Assembly: GCF_014204895.1 (NCBI RefSeq)
Contig: NZ_JACHMF010000001.1
Location: forward strand, 930,001 to 994,000
Direction: 5' to 3'
Length of the DNA: 64,000 bases
Origin: Paractinoplanes abujensis
GTDB lineage: Bacteria > Actinomycetota > Actinomycetes > Mycobacteriales > Micromonosporaceae
This document shows, piece after piece, positions 17,535-25,224 of the stretch. The notes under the pieces were generated by a model. The model was not told the origin of the DNA, did no database searches, and saw nothing but the letters and a program-made list of their open reading frames with translations. Numbering within the stretch: the first letter of the stretch is position 1; every line of letters begins with the position of its first letter. The translations under genes were made by a program, and so were the position numbers.

Positions 17535-17601
17535 GTAACGTAATGAAGCCACTTTTCGCGTTGCAGCGCTGATAACGGTATGGCAGGGTTCATTGCGTGA
17601 C
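17535..17601. promoter_or_regulatory. inverted repeat shared by the CGNR and MFS promoters
   Basis: The minus-strand copy GGCTTCATTACGTTAC (17535-17550) and the plus-strand copy GGGTTCATTGCGTGAC (17586-17601) match at 13 of 16 positions and overlap each gene's start region. A candidate operator pair for autoregulation and exporter control. Confidence 0.55.
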
Positions 17602-19084
17602 AGGAGAAAAGGCAAGCACACGGAACTGGCTCGGGCTCGCCGTCCTGGCCCTGCCCTGCCTGCTGGTGTCGCTCGACGCCGAGGTGCTCAACATGGCCGC
17701 GCCGCAACTGGCTCGCGATCTGCAGCCGACCGCGGTCCAGCTGCTCTGGATCATGGACAGTTACGTCTTCGTGGTGGCGGGCTTCCTGATCGCCATGGGT
17801 GTGCTGGGCGACCGTGTCGGGCGGCGCCGGCTGCTGCTGGTCGGCGCGGCCGCGTTCGCTCTGTCGTCGCTGCTGGCCGCGTTCGCCACCAGCCCTGAGC
17901 TGCTCATTGCGGCCCGGGTGCTGATGGGGCTGGCCGGCGCCTCGCTGATGCCGTCGACTCTCGCGCTGATCCGGGCCATGTTCACCGATCCGCGGCAGCT
18001 GGCGATCGCGATCGGTGTCTGGAGCGCCTCGTTCTCGCTCGGCGGGCTGGCCGCGCCGCTGATCGGCGGGATCATGCTGGAGCACTTCTGGTGGGGTTCG
18101 GTCTTCCTGCTCGCCGTGCCCGCGACCGTGCTGCTCGTCGCGCTGGGGCCGGCGCTGCTGCCCGAGGCTCGCGACACCTCGGCCAAGGGGTTCGACCTCG
18201 GCGGCGCGCTGCTCAGCCTGGCCGCGGTTCTCGTTCTCGTGTACGGCATCAAGCGCCTCGCCGCCGGGGGCGGGCAGGCCGTCCCGTTCCTGGCGATCCT
18301 GGTCGCGGGCGTCCTGGGCGCGCTGTTCCTGCGCCGGCAGCGCCGCATCCCGCGCCCGCTGCTCGACCTGACCATGTTCCGCGACGCCCGCGTGCGGGTG
18401 GCCCTGTCGGCCAACGCGCTCTCGTTCTTCGTGCTGTACGGCACTCAGCTCGCCATCGTGCAGTATCTGCAGGTCGTGCTGGGCCTGTCGCCGTTGCGGG
18501 CCGGGCTGTGGGCACTGCCGTCGGTGGTCGCGTTCCTGACCGCGTCGCTGGCCGGGCCGCTGCTGGTGCGGTGGTTCCCGGCCGGTCGGGTGGTCGCGGT
18601 GGGCGCCGTCGTGATGGCAACCGGGCATGCCGTGATGGCCCTGGCGCCGTACGGGGGAGGGTTGCCGGCCCTGGTCACCGGCATGGTGGTCGGGGGTCTG
18701 GGGCTGGCGCCGGTCTACACGCTCACCACCGATCTGGTCGTTTCCGCCGTACGGCCGGAGCGGGCCGGGATGGCGGCGGCGGTCACGGAGACCGGGGCCG
18801 AACTGGGTGGTGCCGTGGGTATCGCCGTGCTGGGCTCGGTGGTTGTGGCGGCGTACCGGGCCGGCGCGCCGGGCCTGCCCGCGGGCTCGACGTTGATGGA
18901 CGCGGCGGGCGACGGGGCGGCTCTCACCTCGTACGGGAACGCCTTTGCCCTGGTCTCGCTGGTGGCCGCGGCCCTGGTGGCCGGCGCCGCGGTGCTCGCG
19001 TTCAAAGTGTTGCGGCCCACACCGGTCGCTGCCGAGCAGCCCGCCGGTGAAACGTCCGATATGGTCGCCTCCGCCCGGCAGTGA
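17597..19084 (+). CDS. MFS multidrug exporter, DHA2 (14-helix) family
   Basis: 495 residues, about 14 membrane helices. Motif A between helices 2 and 3 is GVLGDRVGRRRLLL, and motif D-like LDAEVLNMAAPQL is in helix 1 with an acidic residue, as in SmvA/LfrA-type exporters of cationic drugs. It uses the proton gradient to export hydrophobic or cationic compounds. Located divergently from the CGNR regulator with a 71-bp gap, and followed by a terminator hairpin, so it is a single transcript. Drug range cannot be read from the sequence. Confidence 0.88.
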   Translation: MTGEKASTRNWLGLAVLALPCLLVSLDAEVLNMAAPQLARDLQPTAVQLLWIMDSYVFVVAGFLIAMGVLGDRVGRRRLLLVGAAAFALSSLLAAFATSPELLIAARVLMGLAGASLMPSTLALIRAMFTDPRQLAIAIGVWSASFSLGGLAAPLIGGIMLEHFWWGSVFLLAVPATVLLVALGPALLPEARDTSAKGFDLGGALLSLAAVLVLVYGIKRLAAGGGQAVPFLAILVAGVLGALFLRRQRRIPRPLLDLTMFRDARVRVALSANALSFFVLYGTQLAIVQYLQVVLGLSPLRAGLWALPSVVAFLTASLAGPLLVRWFPAGRVVAVGAVVMATGHAVMALAPYGGGLPALVTGMVVGGLGLAPVYTLTTDLVVSAVRPERAGMAAAVTETGAELGGAVGIAVLGSVVVAAYRAGAPGLPAGSTLMDAAGDGAALTSYGNAFALVSLVAAALVAGAAVLAFKVLRPTPVAAEQPAGETSDMVASARQ

Positions 19085-19092
19085 CGAGCGTC

Positions 19093-19118
19093 CCGCGCCC
19101 GGGTTTGCGCGGGCGCGG
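19093..19118 (+). terminator. terminator hairpin after the MFS gene
   Basis: CCGCGCCCG pairs with CGGGCGCGG across an eight-base loop, beginning nine bases after the stop codon. Confidence 0.7.
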
Positions 19119-19125
19119 TAGACTA

Positions 19126-19150
19126 CATTTCCTATCTGCTAAATAGCATT
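19126..19150. promoter_or_regulatory. AT-rich interrupted palindrome before the cysteine-free thioredoxin-fold gene
   Basis: ATTTCCTAT and ATAGCATTT flank CTGCTAA; the central CTATCTGCTAAATAG has CTAT/ATAG arms. It is conspicuously AT-rich in this genome and overlaps possible -10 elements (TAGCAT, 19144-19149), so it may bind a regulator. The regulator family is not assigned. Confidence 0.4.
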
Positions 19151-19165
19151 TGAACGGGTGGCCCG

Positions 19166-19750
19166 ATGAGCGCAGCAGCAATTCCCGAAGCCGGACGGCG
19201 TCCGGGCCGGTCTGCCCGTTCCCGCAGGGTGGACCTCCCGCTCGACCGCGACGACATCTGGGATCGTCTGGTCAAACCGGGCGACCGGCTGCCGTCGGCG
19301 GTGCTGCTGGAAGCCGACCTCGGCCCCATCCACCTCGACCGGCTGCTGCTGACCGGCCCGATCGTGCTGGTCTTCTTCCCGTACGCGTCGTCCGAGCCGG
19401 CCAACGCGGCGCTCGGCGCCTACCAGCGCGCGCTCTGGCCCGCCCTCGGTGCGACCGACGCGCACCTGGTCGCCGTCAGCCCGCAGGTCCCCGAGCGGCT
19501 GGCCGAGATCAAGCGCCGCCACGACCTGAGCTTCTTCGTCGCCGCCGACCCCCGCCACCAGCTGATCGACGCGTTCAACCTGGGCTTCCACGCGCCGGGC
19601 GCCGACGTGCTGCTCGGCGCCCGCCGCTCGATCCTGCCGTTCCCGGCGGTCGTGGTGGCCGACCGGTCGGGCGTGGTGCGGCACGCCGACGTCCGCCCCG
19701 ACGGCGCCGCCTACCCCGAGCCGGCCCAGATCCTGGCCGCCGTCCGCTGA
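19166..19750 (+). CDS. peroxiredoxin-like (AhpC/TSA fold) protein without any cysteine
   Basis: 194 residues. GPIVLVFFPYASSEPANAAL (about residues 64-83) aligns with the peroxiredoxin strand-loop-helix that normally carries the catalytic Cys (FYPxxxTxxC), followed by AVSPQVPERLAEIKRRHDLS (the usual GIS-d-p region) and AVVVADRSGVVRHADV. The Cys is replaced and no cysteine exists anywhere in the protein, so normal peroxidase chemistry is impossible. It may be a binding or scaffolding protein, or a decayed enzyme kept for another role. Single gene after the MFS terminator. Confidence 0.75.
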   Translation: MSAAAIPEAGRRPGRSARSRRVDLPLDRDDIWDRLVKPGDRLPSAVLLEADLGPIHLDRLLLTGPIVLVFFPYASSEPANAALGAYQRALWPALGATDAHLVAVSPQVPERLAEIKRRHDLSFFVAADPRHQLIDAFNLGFHAPGADVLLGARRSILPFPAVVVADRSGVVRHADVRPDGAAYPEPAQILAAVR

Positions 19751-19977
19751 CCGGCGCTCCCTCGGGCGGGGAGACCACTCACCCCTCGCGCGAGATTCCG
19801 CCCCCGGTGAATCAGCGAGTGTGGATCGCAGCGGGTGCGCGGATCGGCACCTGCCTGGTCCCGGCGCCCCTCGCCCCGTGCCGCACGGCGACTTCGCCGT
19901 ACGGCCTACGGATCTGCTTCGGGAGAAGTGAACGACCGGTGCATCAGGGGTTAATGAACGGGGTATAGCTGGACCCG

Positions 19978-20661
19978 ATGCGAGATCAGGAACATGCCCT
20001 CGAGGTGCGCCTGGCGGTGGCCGCCGCCGGCGCCGTCGTGCTCGTCGTGCCCTTCGCCGTGATCGCCGCGCTGATCGTCGGCAACGTCGGCTGGCTGCAC
20101 GACCTCGACCACGACGTCAGTGCGCCCGTGCACGACTTCTCGCTGGCCCACCCCGCCTGGGCGAGCTTCATGTGGTGGTGGTGCCTGGTCTTCGACCCGT
20201 GGACGTGGCGGGCGGCCGCCCTCGCGCTGGTGATCTGGCTCGTCCGGCGCGGGGCGCGGCCCCTGGCGTACTGGGTGGCCATCACGATGATCGCGGGCGG
20301 GCTGCTCGGGGTGCTGCTCAAGCTGGTCTTCGAGCGGCAGCGGCCGTCGTTCCTCGATCCGGTGGCCACCGCGGTCGGCTATTCGTTCCCGTCAGGGCAC
20401 GCCCTCAACAACGCGCTGGGCGCGGCGGTGATCGTGATGGCGTTGTGGTCCTTCGTGCCGCGGCGCCGGCGGCGCTGGCTGGTCGCCGCGGGTATCGCCG
20501 TGCCCGCCTTGACCGGGCTGTTCCGCATCGGCCTGGGTGTGCACTGGCTCAGCGACGTGGTCGGCGGCTGGCTGTTCGGCCTGGCCGTCGTGGCCGCGAC
20601 GACTGCCGCGTTCGTGGCCCGGCGAACCGGATCCCGCAAACTGATCGACGCTCAGGCATAA
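19978..20661 (+). CDS. PAP2-family phosphatase (membrane)
   Basis: 227 residues, six predicted membrane helices. The phosphatase signature is complete: KLVFERQRPS (C1), SFPSGHALNN (C2) and RIGLGVHWLSDVVGGW (C3, with catalytic His). It dephosphorylates a lipid phosphate such as phosphatidic acid or undecaprenyl diphosphate at the outer membrane face. TATAGC(T) lies 7-8 bases before the ATG, suggesting a leaderless mRNA. A second PAP2 gene follows 30 bases later, probably in the same operon. Confidence 0.88.
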   Translation: MRDQEHALEVRLAVAAAGAVVLVVPFAVIAALIVGNVGWLHDLDHDVSAPVHDFSLAHPAWASFMWWWCLVFDPWTWRAAALALVIWLVRRGARPLAYWVAITMIAGGLLGVLLKLVFERQRPSFLDPVATAVGYSFPSGHALNNALGAAVIVMALWSFVPRRRRRWLVAAGIAVPALTGLFRIGLGVHWLSDVVGGWLFGLAVVAATTAAFVARRTGSRKLIDAQA

Positions 20662-20691
20662 GCTGAGCCGAGATCGGGTACCAGGGCCGCC

Positions 20692-21387
20692 ATGCCCCCG
20701 ATCGTCGCGCAAGTAGCCAAGCGCCTGCTGCTACCCGTGACCGTCCTCTTCGGAGTGATGGTCGGGCTCGGCCTGCTCGTGACCCGGGTGGTGAACGACG
20801 CTTGGCCGTTCACCACCGAGGACGACATCAACAGCGGGTTCGAGGCCCACCGCACCGCGCCCCTGAACGTGCTCAGCGAGATCGCCAGCCTGATCGGCAG
20901 CACCCCGGTGATCATCGCCGTGACCGGGGTGGCCGCGGCCATCCTGCGCTGGAAACTGGGCCGCTGGCGCGAGCCGCTCTACCTCTGCCTGGCCGTCAGC
21001 GCGCAGGCCCTGGTCTTCCTGTTCACCACGATGGTGATCAACCGTGATCGCCCGGCCGTGCACCGGATGGACGACTCGCCGCCCACGTCGAGCTTCCCCT
21101 CCGGCCACACCTCGGCCGCCGTGGCGCTCTACGTCGGGCTCGCCTTCCTGCTGTTCACGCTGCTGCACCGCACCTGGGCCAAGCGGCTGGCCTGGTTGCT
21201 CGTGCTGGTGCCGATCACGGTGGCCACGGCCCGGCTCTACCGCGGCATGCACCACCCGAGCGACGTGACCGCCTCGTTCCTCAACGGCTGCACCTGCGTC
21301 GCGATCATGGCGCGGGAGGTGCTGAACCGGGCCGTGGACTGGGCAGTGCCGGCCCGGTTCCGCGGCGCACGCCTAAAGGCTTCCTGA
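20692..21387 (+). CDS. PAP2-family phosphatase (membrane), second copy
   Basis: 231 residues with the same fold but clearly divergent sequence: INRDRPAVHR (C1), SFPSGHTSAAV (C2), RLYRGMHHPSDV (C3). The C3 histidine is followed by HPSD rather than WLSD, typical of a different PAP2 subgroup. Thirty bases downstream of the first PAP2 gene. Its 3' end overlaps the convergent mannitol dehydrogenase gene by 15 bp. Confidence 0.87.
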   Translation: MPPIVAQVAKRLLLPVTVLFGVMVGLGLLVTRVVNDAWPFTTEDDINSGFEAHRTAPLNVLSEIASLIGSTPVIIAVTGVAAAILRWKLGRWREPLYLCLAVSAQALVFLFTTMVINRDRPAVHRMDDSPPTSSFPSGHTSAAVALYVGLAFLLFTLLHRTWAKRLAWLLVLVPITVATARLYRGMHHPSDVTASFLNGCTCVAIMAREVLNRAVDWAVPARFRGARLKAS

Positions 21388-22854
21388 CACCAGGGCTTCC
21401 AGCGTGGCCTTGGCCCCGCGGGAGTGCAGCGACGACAGGACCGACCGGTACGCCGAGACGAAGCGCTCACTGTCGATCAGGTCACCGAACACCTCACGAT
21501 CCGCGATGAAGGCCAGCGGGTTGTCGTGCTGCCGCTGGGCCGCCGCGTGCAGCTTGTCGCGCAGCCGGTCGACGATCTCGATCGGCTCGCCCTGCTCGTC
21601 GACGCCCTCGTCGTAGCGGGCCCACGAGGCGACCACGGCCGTGGACAGGATGATGTCGCCGCCCGAGTCGAGGTTGTGCCGGATCACCGGCAGCAGCCAC
21701 TTGGGGATGCGGTCCGAGCTCTCCGCGCAGAGCCGGGCCACCGTGTCCTTGACCTGTGCGTTGGAGAACCGGTCGATCAGCTGGTGCTGGTACTCGTGCA
21801 GGTCGATGCCGGGCACCGGCTCCAGCGTCGGCTCGGCCTCGGACTCCATGTACGTGAGCAGGAACTTCGCGAACACCGGGTCGCGGGCCACGTCGTGCAC
21901 CAGCCGGTAGCCCGACAGGTAGCCGAAGTAGCACAGCGCCTGGTGCGACGCGTTGAGCAGCCGCAACTTCATCAGCTCGTACGGCTCGACCTCCGGCACC
22001 ACCTGCACGCCCGCGTCCTCCCAGGGCGGGCGGCCGTGGCCGAAGCTGTCCTCCAGAGCCCACTGGGTGAACGGCTCGCACACCACCGGCCAGCCGTCCT
22101 CGACCCCGAAGTGCTTGCCCACCTCGGCCCGGTCGTCGTCGGTCGTCACCGGCGTGATCCGGTCGACCATGCTGTTCGGGAAGTGCACATTGCTTTCCAT
22201 GTACGAGGCCAGGTCGCCCCCGCGCAACGAGGCGAACGCGACGAAGCTGCGCCGGGCCGCGTCCCCGTTGCCCTGGATGTTGTCGCAACTCATGATCGTG
22301 AAGGGCGGCAGACCCCGCTCCCGCCGGCGCTCGAGGGCCGCCGTGATCAGGCCGAACGTCGTCCGGGGCTCGTTCGGCAGGGCCAGGTCGTGCTGCACGT
22401 CCTTGTTGTCGGCCATGAACTCGCCGGTGACCGCGTTGAAGTTGTACCCGCCCTCGGTCACCGTCAACGAGACGATCCGCACCTGCGGCGCCGCCATCTT
22501 CTCGATCACGGCATCCGGGTCGTCCGGGGCGAACAGGTACTCCTTGATCGAACCGATGACCCGCGCCTCCAACGCGCCGTCGGGCGCCTTGACCACCAGC
22601 GTGTACAGCCCGTCCTGGGCGTCGAGCACCTGCTGCATGCGCCGGTCGCCCGGCATCACCCCGACCCCGCAGATCGCCCAGTCCAGGGCCTTGCCCTCGT
22701 TCATCAGCCGATCCAGATACATCGCCTGATGGGCGCGGTGGAAACCACCCACCCCGAAGTGGACGATGCCGGTGCTCAGCGCGTCCCGATCGTACGAGGG
22801 GACGGCGAGGCCGTCGGGCAGATGACGCAGGGTCTCAGCGTTGAGGGGCAGCAT
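21373..22854 (-). CDS. mannitol dehydrogenase family protein (long-chain MDR)
   Basis: 493 residues. The N-terminal Rossmann motif IVHFGVGGFHRAHQAMYLD and the following LDWAICGVGVMPGDRRM are diagnostic of the mannitol 2-dehydrogenase/fructuronate reductase family. The catalytic Lys/Asn/His region is present (LRLLNASHQALCYFGYLSGY). It interconverts a hexitol or hexuronate and a ketose with NAD(H); mannitol to fructose is the most common annotation. ATG 22854 is chosen because GGGAGGAAGAGCC precedes it; an in-frame extension upstream has no ribosome site. Monocistronic. Confidence 0.9.
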   Translation of the reverse strand: MLPLNAETLRHLPDGLAVPSYDRDALSTGIVHFGVGGFHRAHQAMYLDRLMNEGKALDWAICGVGVMPGDRRMQQVLDAQDGLYTLVVKAPDGALEARVIGSIKEYLFAPDDPDAVIEKMAAPQVRIVSLTVTEGGYNFNAVTGEFMADNKDVQHDLALPNEPRTTFGLITAALERRRERGLPPFTIMSCDNIQGNGDAARRSFVAFASLRGGDLASYMESNVHFPNSMVDRITPVTTDDDRAEVGKHFGVEDGWPVVCEPFTQWALEDSFGHGRPPWEDAGVQVVPEVEPYELMKLRLLNASHQALCYFGYLSGYRLVHDVARDPVFAKFLLTYMESEAEPTLEPVPGIDLHEYQHQLIDRFSNAQVKDTVARLCAESSDRIPKWLLPVIRHNLDSGGDIILSTAVVASWARYDEGVDEQGEPIEIVDRLRDKLHAAAQRQHDNPLAFIADREVFGDLIDSERFVSAYRSVLSSLHSRGAKATLEALVSGSL

Positions 22855-23058
22855 GGTGGCTCTTCCTCCCGGCAGTGGATCGGGGATCCCCCACAGCATC
22901 CCACTGGAACGTCCAGGTCACCGGCGACCGGCTTGCGGAATCTTCTGATGGCCACGGGTCCCCCCGAGGCGGCTGCAAGGCGTACACGCCGTCATTCGAT
23001 GCCCGGTTTCACGTTGCGCATGCCCGTTTTCCACAACCGGTCTCCGTACGCTGCCCCT

Positions 23059-23317
23059 GTGCGGGACACCAACCCGGCCGACGTCATGAAATCCACCGAC
23101 GGCCGCCTGGTCATGATCGACCCGAACTACGCCGACGGCCGCGGCCTCTACACGGCCGACCCCGACCTGATCGGCCCGCATCCCGGAGCCGGAACGCCGC
23201 TACCTGAGCGAGAATCCCCCAGGCGGCCTCGGCCCCCTGGAACCCGGCTAGGAGACCATGCGAGCCGCCCTGGCCGCCGCCGACGTCGTGGGGGGCGGGC
23301 TGACCGAGCTCAAGTGA
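23059..23317 (+). pseudogene. C-terminal remnant of a kinase-like protein
   Basis: From the GTG at 23059 the frame reads DTNPADVMKSTDGRLVMIDP and then NYADGRGLYTADPDLI, resembling the catalytic-loop (DxxxxNVM) and DFG-like (IDP) segment of a small actinomycete kinase-like family. The similarity then continues only in the +1 frame (PEPERRYLSENPPGGLGPLE), with a TAG and then ETMRAALAAADVVGGGLTEL up to a stop at 23315. A frameshift, an in-frame stop and no N-terminus mark it as a broken fragment. The family match is from memory and not searched. Confidence 0.5.
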
Positions 23318-23387
23318 TCCCGGGCCGGGCCTCCGTACGCCGTGCGCCCTCGGCTGGCTCTGCCTGCCGCCCCCTAGTCACAGCCGG

Positions 23388-23698
23388 TCAGGTCGGACAG
23401 AGCCTTCGCGGCGCCCGCCGTTCCGTAGGCCCAGCAACCAGCGAATCAACCGGAAGCACTTCTTGGACGGTGATCAGGGCCGTGGTGTCTCCCACCCCGT
23501 CAAGGCTTTGGAGTCTTGGGCGCTGATGACGACCGTGACGCCCCGAGTTGCCATTCCGCCCCAGAAACGGCGAGACCGTCGCTCTCGGCGCCGGCGCCGG
23601 AAACGAGCCGCGACCCAGGTGACGGCCGCACCGATCGCGGCGGCGACCAGATTGATGACTACCTCCCGAAAATCTTCCACGCGCTCCTCATGGCCCAT
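23388..23698 (-). pseudogene. truncated membrane-anchored sensor-like protein with frameshift
   Basis: ATG 23698 opens a frame with one membrane helix (VVINLVAAAIGAAVTWVAAR), a basic stretch and RFWGGMATRGVTVVIS, the layout of actinobacterial proteins that carry a helix followed by a nucleotide-sensor-like (STALD/SLOG-type) strand. It stops at 23474 after TGWETPRP. One base inserted in the G run at about 23506-23509 restores TGVGDTTALITVQEVLP, the motif expected there; that frame ends at 23388. The domain is thus frameshifted and truncated. The family link is moderate to weak. Confidence 0.45.
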
Positions 23699-23983
23699 CT
23701 TCGACGGACGGGAGGCCCGGGCTTGGTGTCGCGCCTGTTCAGCGAGCCGAAGACGGCGGCTGCGCGGACGTCGGGGTCGGCCAGACCTGCGCCGCCCTGC
23801 GCGAAGTGCTGCGGCGCGCCGGCGATGCGCAATGGCGGATATGGTCGGTTAGCGGCGGCCATGGGATGCAACACCGTCGCCCGAACCTGATCGGTCGCGG
23901 ACACCTCGGTCACGATGCCGTCGTGCACGACCCGTTCGAGCTGGGCCCTGTTCACGTCGACATCCTGTTGTGAGCGCGATCCA

Positions 23984-25024
23984 ATGGGCGTCATGAGGTC
24001 GCCACTGCAGGGTGGGCTGCTGCCGGCGGAGGCGGTGGCCGGGCCGGTCGTGCGGATCGCCTGTGACGAGTCCGGCTTCTCGGGGACCAACCTGCTGCAC
24101 CCCGGCATGCCGACGATCACGCACGCGAGCGTCGACCTGAGCGCGGCGGAGGCCGCGGACCTGCTCGTACGGCTGGGGGCCGGCTCGGCGTCGCGGGAGC
24201 TGAAGTCGGGGCAGTTCCTGCGGGCCGGCCGCGAGGACCGGTTCCAGGAGGCCCTGCGCGGGCGGGCGCTCGTCCATGTGATCAACAAGCGGTTCTTCCT
24301 GGTCACGCGCATCGTCGATTTCTTGCTTTACGAGCCCTCGTACGCGGCGGGGACGCGCCTCACGCAAGCTCAGCGGCCGGCCGCCGTCGCGCTGGCCCGG
24401 GTCGTACGGGAAAGTCCGGGTTTGTTGCCGGCGTTCGCCGATCTTGTGCGCACCAAGCGGCGGCGCCCGGCGAGCGAGACTGTGCAGCGCTTCCTGGCCG
24501 CGGCGGCGCCGGTCGTCGAGGTGGAGCCGGCCCGGGTGTGGGCGTTGGCGGCCCGGCTCGATGACGACGACCGCGAGATCCCGCCGCCGCTGGAACCACT
24601 GCTGCCGGCCCTGGCCGAGACGGTGCTGTCGTGGAGCGCAAACGAGCCGGCGCGGGCCGGGACCGGGCCGTGGGGGAGCGGGGACGGGTCGCCGCACGCC
24701 GGGGCGGTGCTGTCGGGGAGCGGGAACGAGCCGCGGCCGCCGACGCCGGTCGGGGTGGCGCCGGCGAACGGTGAGAGGCGGGTGCTGGTGACGCATGACG
24801 AGCAGAGCGCCCTCACCGCGGATCGGCTGGCCCGGTTGCAGCGTGCGCTCGCCGGGGCCGACGGGGTTTCGCCGCTGGCCGGGTTCGTGATGGCCGACTC
24901 CCGCGACGACCCGCGCATCCAGGTGGCCGATCTGCTGGCCGGTGTGGCACGGCGGCTCGGCGTCGAGGACAGCCTCCTGACGCCGACGTCGTGTGGTAGA
25001 GCCGACGGGCACGGCGGCGGCTGA
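23984..25024 (+). CDS. DUF3800-like protein (RNase H-fold family)
   Basis: 346 residues. The N-terminal acidic motif IACDESGFSGTNLL and the C-terminal VTHDEQSALTADRL and DSRDDPRIQVADLLAGVARR are the hallmarks of DUF3800, an RNase H-like fold family of unknown function often found near mobile elements or defence genes. A Gly/Ser/Pro-rich insertion of about 45 residues (near 215-260) separates the two halves. The start is ATG 23984 or 23993; neither has a strong ribosome site. It stands next to the decayed region, which fits an accessory origin. Confidence 0.65.
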   Translation: MGVMRSPLQGGLLPAEAVAGPVVRIACDESGFSGTNLLHPGMPTITHASVDLSAAEAADLLVRLGAGSASRELKSGQFLRAGREDRFQEALRGRALVHVINKRFFLVTRIVDFLLYEPSYAAGTRLTQAQRPAAVALARVVRESPGLLPAFADLVRTKRRRPASETVQRFLAAAAPVVEVEPARVWALAARLDDDDREIPPPLEPLLPALAETVLSWSANEPARAGTGPWGSGDGSPHAGAVLSGSGNEPRPPTPVGVAPANGERRVLVTHDEQSALTADRLARLQRALAGADGVSPLAGFVMADSRDDPRIQVADLLAGVARRLGVEDSLLTPTSCGRADGHGGG

Positions 25025-25177
25025 AGGCGCGAAGCGACGGACGCGGCCGCTGAGAGGGGTAGAGCGGCGGACGCGACGGCTGAAGGAGGGGCCGAGCGGC
25101 GGCGCGGCTGGGAGTGGGGGCAGGTCGGGAGACGCTGCAGCGGGGAGAGGGGCGGACCGCGACGGGCGGGCAGCCGA

Positions 25178-25212
25178 AGGGCGCGGCCCCGTTTCCCACG
25201 GGACCGCGCCCT
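25178..25212 (-). terminator. terminator hairpin of the aceA-aceB operon
   Basis: AGGGCGCGG(C)CCCG and CGGG(A)CCGCGCCCT form a 14-bp stem with one mismatch and a seven-base loop, twelve bases after the malate synthase stop. Confidence 0.8.
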
Positions 25213-25224
25213 GGCCCGGGACGA

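Larger units (their letters stand above)
22855..23983. other. decayed region between mannitol dehydrogenase and DUF3800-like gene
   Basis: 1.1 kb with no intact gene. It holds two recognisable pseudogene fragments (23059-23317 plus, 23388-23698 minus). The stretch 23699-23980 is open on the minus strand but gives no recognisable protein. GC content falls and stop codons are scattered, consistent with eroding foreign or redundant DNA. Confidence 0.6.

Noticed and set aside
19751..19977. Small ORF between the thioredoxin-fold gene and the first PAP2 gene
   Set aside because: A frame starting near 19808 gives about 50 residues without coding-like composition and runs into the PAP2 promoter.
23699..23983. 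Minus-strand ORF starting opposite the DUF3800-like gene (MTPIGSRSQQDVDVNR...)
   Set aside because: No recognisable domain, no ribosome site or leaderless -10, and it lies in decayed DNA.
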